Program-made: the position numbers and the translations under genes | NCBI GenBank assembly: GCA_903892335.1 | Contig: CAITID010000203.1 | Span: forward strand, 1 to 6,829 | Length of the DNA: 6,829 nt | Origin: an uncultured Actinomycetes bacterium | GTDB lineage: Bacteria; Actinomycetota; Actinomycetes; Nanopelagicales; Nanopelagicaceae | Direction of reading: 5' to 3' | Part shown: in pieces, positions 5,382-6,829 of the stretch | Layout of the letters: every line of letters starts with the position of its first letter | Position numbering within the stretch: the stretch's first letter is position 1 | The notes under the pieces: model-generated | Database searches by the model: none | What the model saw: the letters and a program-made list of their open reading frames with translations, nothing else | What the model was told of the DNA's origin: nothing

Positions 5382-6107
5382 ATGAATGATCTAAATAATA
5401 AGGGTTTAAAGCGTGCCGGCTGGGCGCTGCATATATTCACGGCCAGCGGAGTTATTTTTGCAATGATTGCATTGCAAGCAGTATTTGATGGACGAATTCG
5501 TGACGGATTACTTTGGCTCCTACTTTGTCAGGTAATTGATGGTATCGATGGTCCGATTGCCAGACGAATTGATGTTGAGATTCATGTCCTAAAAATTGAT
5601 GGAAACGTTCTAGATCTAGTAGTTGATTACGTAACTTGCGTCATCGTGCCTGTTGCATTCTTAGCGACCACGAATTTACTGCCAAATAATTTTGAGGCCG
5701 TACTTATAACATTGATATTAATGACCTCAGCATTGTGGTTTGCCCGGTGCGATCAAGAAACTGATGATTTTTGGTTTAATGGATTTCCAGCCTCTTGGAA
5801 CTTAGTCATTCCATCATTTATTCTGCTAAATACATCCCAGACTCAAGTTTTAATATTTACTATTGGTTTTGCTTTACTATCACTTACAAACTTTAAAGTT
5901 CCCCATCTAACAAAGGTTAAGCATTTAAGATCAGTAACTTTGCCACTTGCGATCATTTATCTGTTTAGTCTGACTTATTTGTCCTGGAATTATGGCGAGA
6001 ATCTGAGTTCGCAGCCTCAGATGCTGGCCCAAGCGGTACTGATTGCTTTTCCTATTTACCTATTGGTTATTTCCACAATTCGAACCTTAAATGAGCGGAA
6101 AAAGTAG
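5382..6107 (+). CDS. pcs: CDP-alcohol phosphatidyltransferase, probable phosphatidylcholine synthase
   Basis: 241-residue membrane enzyme of the CDP-alcohol phosphatidyltransferase family. The catalytic signature is D53-x2-D56-G57-x2-A60-R61-x12-G74-x3-D78-x3-D82. The 12-residue spacing after A-R, instead of the usual 8 or so, together with D-G-P-I-A-R-R and V-V-D-Y-V-T, resembles phosphatidylcholine synthase (Pcs) of rhizobia and Pseudomonas, which condenses choline with CDP-diacylglycerol. Further agreement with Pcs as I remember it: H17-I-F-T-A-S-G near the N-terminus, D129-F-W-F-N-G-F-P-A-S-W-N140, the V-K-H-L-R segment at 179-183, and equal overall length. Seven or eight hydrophobic segments are visible. 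The likely product is phosphatidylcholine made at the membrane; another head group cannot be excluded because alcohol specificity is not readable from the motif. The ATG is preceded by neither a clear ribosome binding site nor a good -10. It is divergent from the marC-family gene and 119 bp ahead of trpB2 on the same strand. Confidence 0.82.
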   Translation: MNDLNNKGLKRAGWALHIFTASGVIFAMIALQAVFDGRIRDGLLWLLLCQVIDGIDGPIARRIDVEIHVLKIDGNVLDLVVDYVTCVIVPVAFLATTNLLPNNFEAVLITLILMTSALWFARCDQETDDFWFNGFPASWNLVIPSFILLNTSQTQVLIFTIGFALLSLTNFKVPHLTKVKHLRSVTLPLAIIYLFSLTYLSWNYGENLSSQPQMLAQAVLIAFPIYLLVISTIRTLNERKK

Positions 6108-6143
6108 TCCGAATTTCTCACATCTATAACTTTTTTGATACCT

Positions 6144-6178
6144 CCAGAAAAAGACTTCCGCTTTGAACATCTTTCTGG
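6144..6178 (+). other. Imperfect hairpin in the gap before trpB2
   Basis: CCAGAAA (6144-6150) and TTTCTGG (6172-6178) are exact reverse complements around a 21-nt loop. No U run follows, so it is not a canonical terminator, and it lies just upstream of a -10-like box. It may be the 3' structure of the phosphatidyltransferase message or a protein site. The rest of the gap (6108-6226) holds a T6 run (6131-6136) without a stem before it, and no other structure was found. Confidence 0.25.
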
Positions 6179-6179
6179 T

Positions 6180-6185
6180 TAATAT
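6180..6185 (+). promoter_or_regulatory. Candidate -10 box for trpB2
   Basis: TAATAT matches the -10 consensus at most positions and would give a leader of about 35 nt that includes the GGGAG ribosome binding site. No good -35 sits at the expected spacing (TTGAAC at 6163-6168 is too close, 11 nt). Low certainty because the gap is AT-rich. Confidence 0.33.
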
Positions 6186-6215
6186 CCACTCATCAGAGAA
6201 GGCCAATATTTAGCT

Positions 6216-6220
6216 GGGAG
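6216..6220 (+). promoter_or_regulatory. Ribosome binding site of trpB2
   Basis: GGGAG lies 6 nt before the ATG at 6227. It is the clearest ribosome binding site of any non-operon-internal start in this window and fixes the start of the partial gene. It contrasts with the other first genes here, which have -10-like boxes abutting the start instead. Confidence 0.75.
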
Positions 6221-6226
6221 ATCGCA

Positions 6227-6829
6227 ATGGCACTAAGTAAAGATGCAAAGAGTTTTACCAAAATAACTCTTGATGAAAGTGAAATGCCGACCCAGTGGTA
6301 CAACATCATTCCTGATCTACCATCACCACCGCCACCACCACTGCACCCTGGAACACATCAACCAGTTGGTCCAGCAGATCTTGCCCCGTTATTTCCAATG
6401 GATCTTATTTTGCAAGAGGTATCAACTGAGTCTTACATTGATATTCCAGGTGAAGTTTTAGATGTATATCGAACATGGCGACCATCTCCACTATTTAGAG
6501 CTCGTCGATTAGAGAAGTTGTTAGACACACCTGCTCGAATTTATTACAAGTACGAAGGTGTCTCACCTGCTGGCTCTCATAAAACTAATACTTCTGTGCC
6601 ACAGGCTTATTACAATAAAAAGGCTGGAATTAAGAAGATAACAACTGAAACGGGCGCTGGTCAATGGGGAACTGCGTTGGCATTTGCCTGTTCATTATTT
6701 GATTTAGAGTGTGAAGTTTGGCAAGTAGGCGGTTCATATGATGCAAAACCTTATCGCCGCTTGATGATGGAAGTTTTTGGAGCAAATGTTCACAGATCAC
6801 CTTCGCAATTGACTGAGGCTGGTCGCAGA
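6227..6829 (+). CDS. trpB2: TrpB2-type tryptophan synthase beta chain (PLP enzyme), N-terminal part, truncated by window edge
   Basis: The first 201 residues of a TrpB-like pyridoxal phosphate enzyme; the frame stays open to the last base, so the gene continues beyond the window (the family is usually somewhat over 400 residues). TrpB2-specific features are the long N-terminal extension with E19-M-P-T-Q-W-Y-N, a proline-rich stretch (32-41, ending L-H-P-G), and W84-R-P-S-P-L. The active site is clear: G116-S-H-K119-T-N with K119 as the PLP Schiff-base lysine, and E141-T-G-A-G-Q-W-G148 with E141 matching the catalytic glutamate of TrpB. The enzyme joins indole and serine to form tryptophan; TrpB2 proteins generally lack the surface for TrpA and are thought to act alone, perhaps salvaging free indole or using another acceptor. 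No trpA is visible here. V-G-G-S-Y (167-171) sits in a substrate-loop region that I recall as V-R-V-S-Y in some relatives. The ATG is fixed by GGGAG 6 nt upstream. Confidence 0.93.
   Translation, partial: MALSKDAKSFTKITLDESEMPTQWYNIIPDLPSPPPPPLHPGTHQPVGPADLAPLFPMDLILQEVSTESYIDIPGEVLDVYRTWRPSPLFRARRLEKLLDTPARIYYKYEGVSPAGSHKTNTSVPQAYYNKKAGIKKITTETGAGQWGTALAFACSLFDLECEVWQVGGSYDAKPYRRLMMEVFGANVHRSPSQLTEAGRR

Noticed and set aside
6131..6136. T6 run after the phosphatidyltransferase gene as a rho-independent terminator
   Set aside because: No stem-forming sequence immediately precedes it on the plus strand, and no gene reads toward it on the minus strand.
6108..6226. Tryptophan attenuator or T-box ahead of trpB2
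   Set aside because: There is no ATG-initiated leader peptide, no run of Trp codons, and no paired terminator/antiterminator hairpins with a U run; the leader from the likely -10 box is too short for a T-box.
6319..6346. CCA-rich trinucleotide run as a microsatellite or repeat element
   Set aside because: It encodes the proline stretch before L-H-P-G that is normal for TrpB2 proteins, so it is coding constraint and not a separate repeat.
6270..6461. Histidine-rich small protein (Y-H-H-H-R-H-H-H) possibly binding metal
   Set aside because: It is an out-of-frame reading of the proline-rich CCA/CCG codon run in the TrpB2 N-terminal extension. The real frame carries the PLP motifs and continues to the window edge.

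Overview
The window looks like chromosomal DNA from a low-GC, small-genome actinobacterium, most likely a freshwater planktonic lineage of the Nanopelagicales (acI) type. The reasons are the gene order ctaE-qcrC-qcrA-qcrB divergent from trpD (an arrangement shared by Actinobacteria such as Mycobacterium), a three-helix Rieske protein and a diheme QcrC, combined with AT-rich codon use, very short gaps between genes and several start codons placed directly after a -10 box. The taxonomic placement is an inference from gene content and style; no marker gene such as rRNA is present.

Layout: (1) positions 1-2445, minus strand: the respiratory operon ctaE, qcrC, qcrA and the first five codons of qcrB, encoding parts of the cytochrome bc1-aa3 supercomplex. 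(2) 2446-2565: a 120-bp divergent control region carrying an 18-bp inverted repeat and candidate promoters for both directions. (3) 2566-4046, plus strand: a stand-alone receiver-domain protein with an altered active site, followed after 5 bp by trpD (tryptophan synthesis). (4) 4039-5325, minus strand: marC-family membrane protein, then a DnaQ-like 3'-5' exonuclease whose 3' end overlaps that of trpD by 8 bp. (5) 5326-5381: a compact divergent gap. (6) 5382-6107, plus strand: a CDP-alcohol phosphatidyltransferase closely resembling bacterial phosphatidylcholine synthase. (7) 6108-6226: a gap with an imperfect hairpin and a promoter-like box. (8) 6227 to the end, plus strand: the N-terminal 201 residues of a TrpB2-type tryptophan synthase beta chain, cut by the window edge.

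Functionally the left part is oxidative phosphorylation (quinol to oxygen through a cytochrome c that is covalently part of QcrC), and the right part is a mixture of tryptophan synthesis (trpD, trpB2), lipid head-group synthesis and DNA metabolism. No mobile element, CRISPR array, tRNA or rRNA was seen. I do not see a clearly novel system. The most interesting points are the phosphatidylcholine-synthase-like gene in an actinobacterial setting, the degenerate receiver protein sharing a control region with the respiratory operon, and the apparently leaderless promoters.
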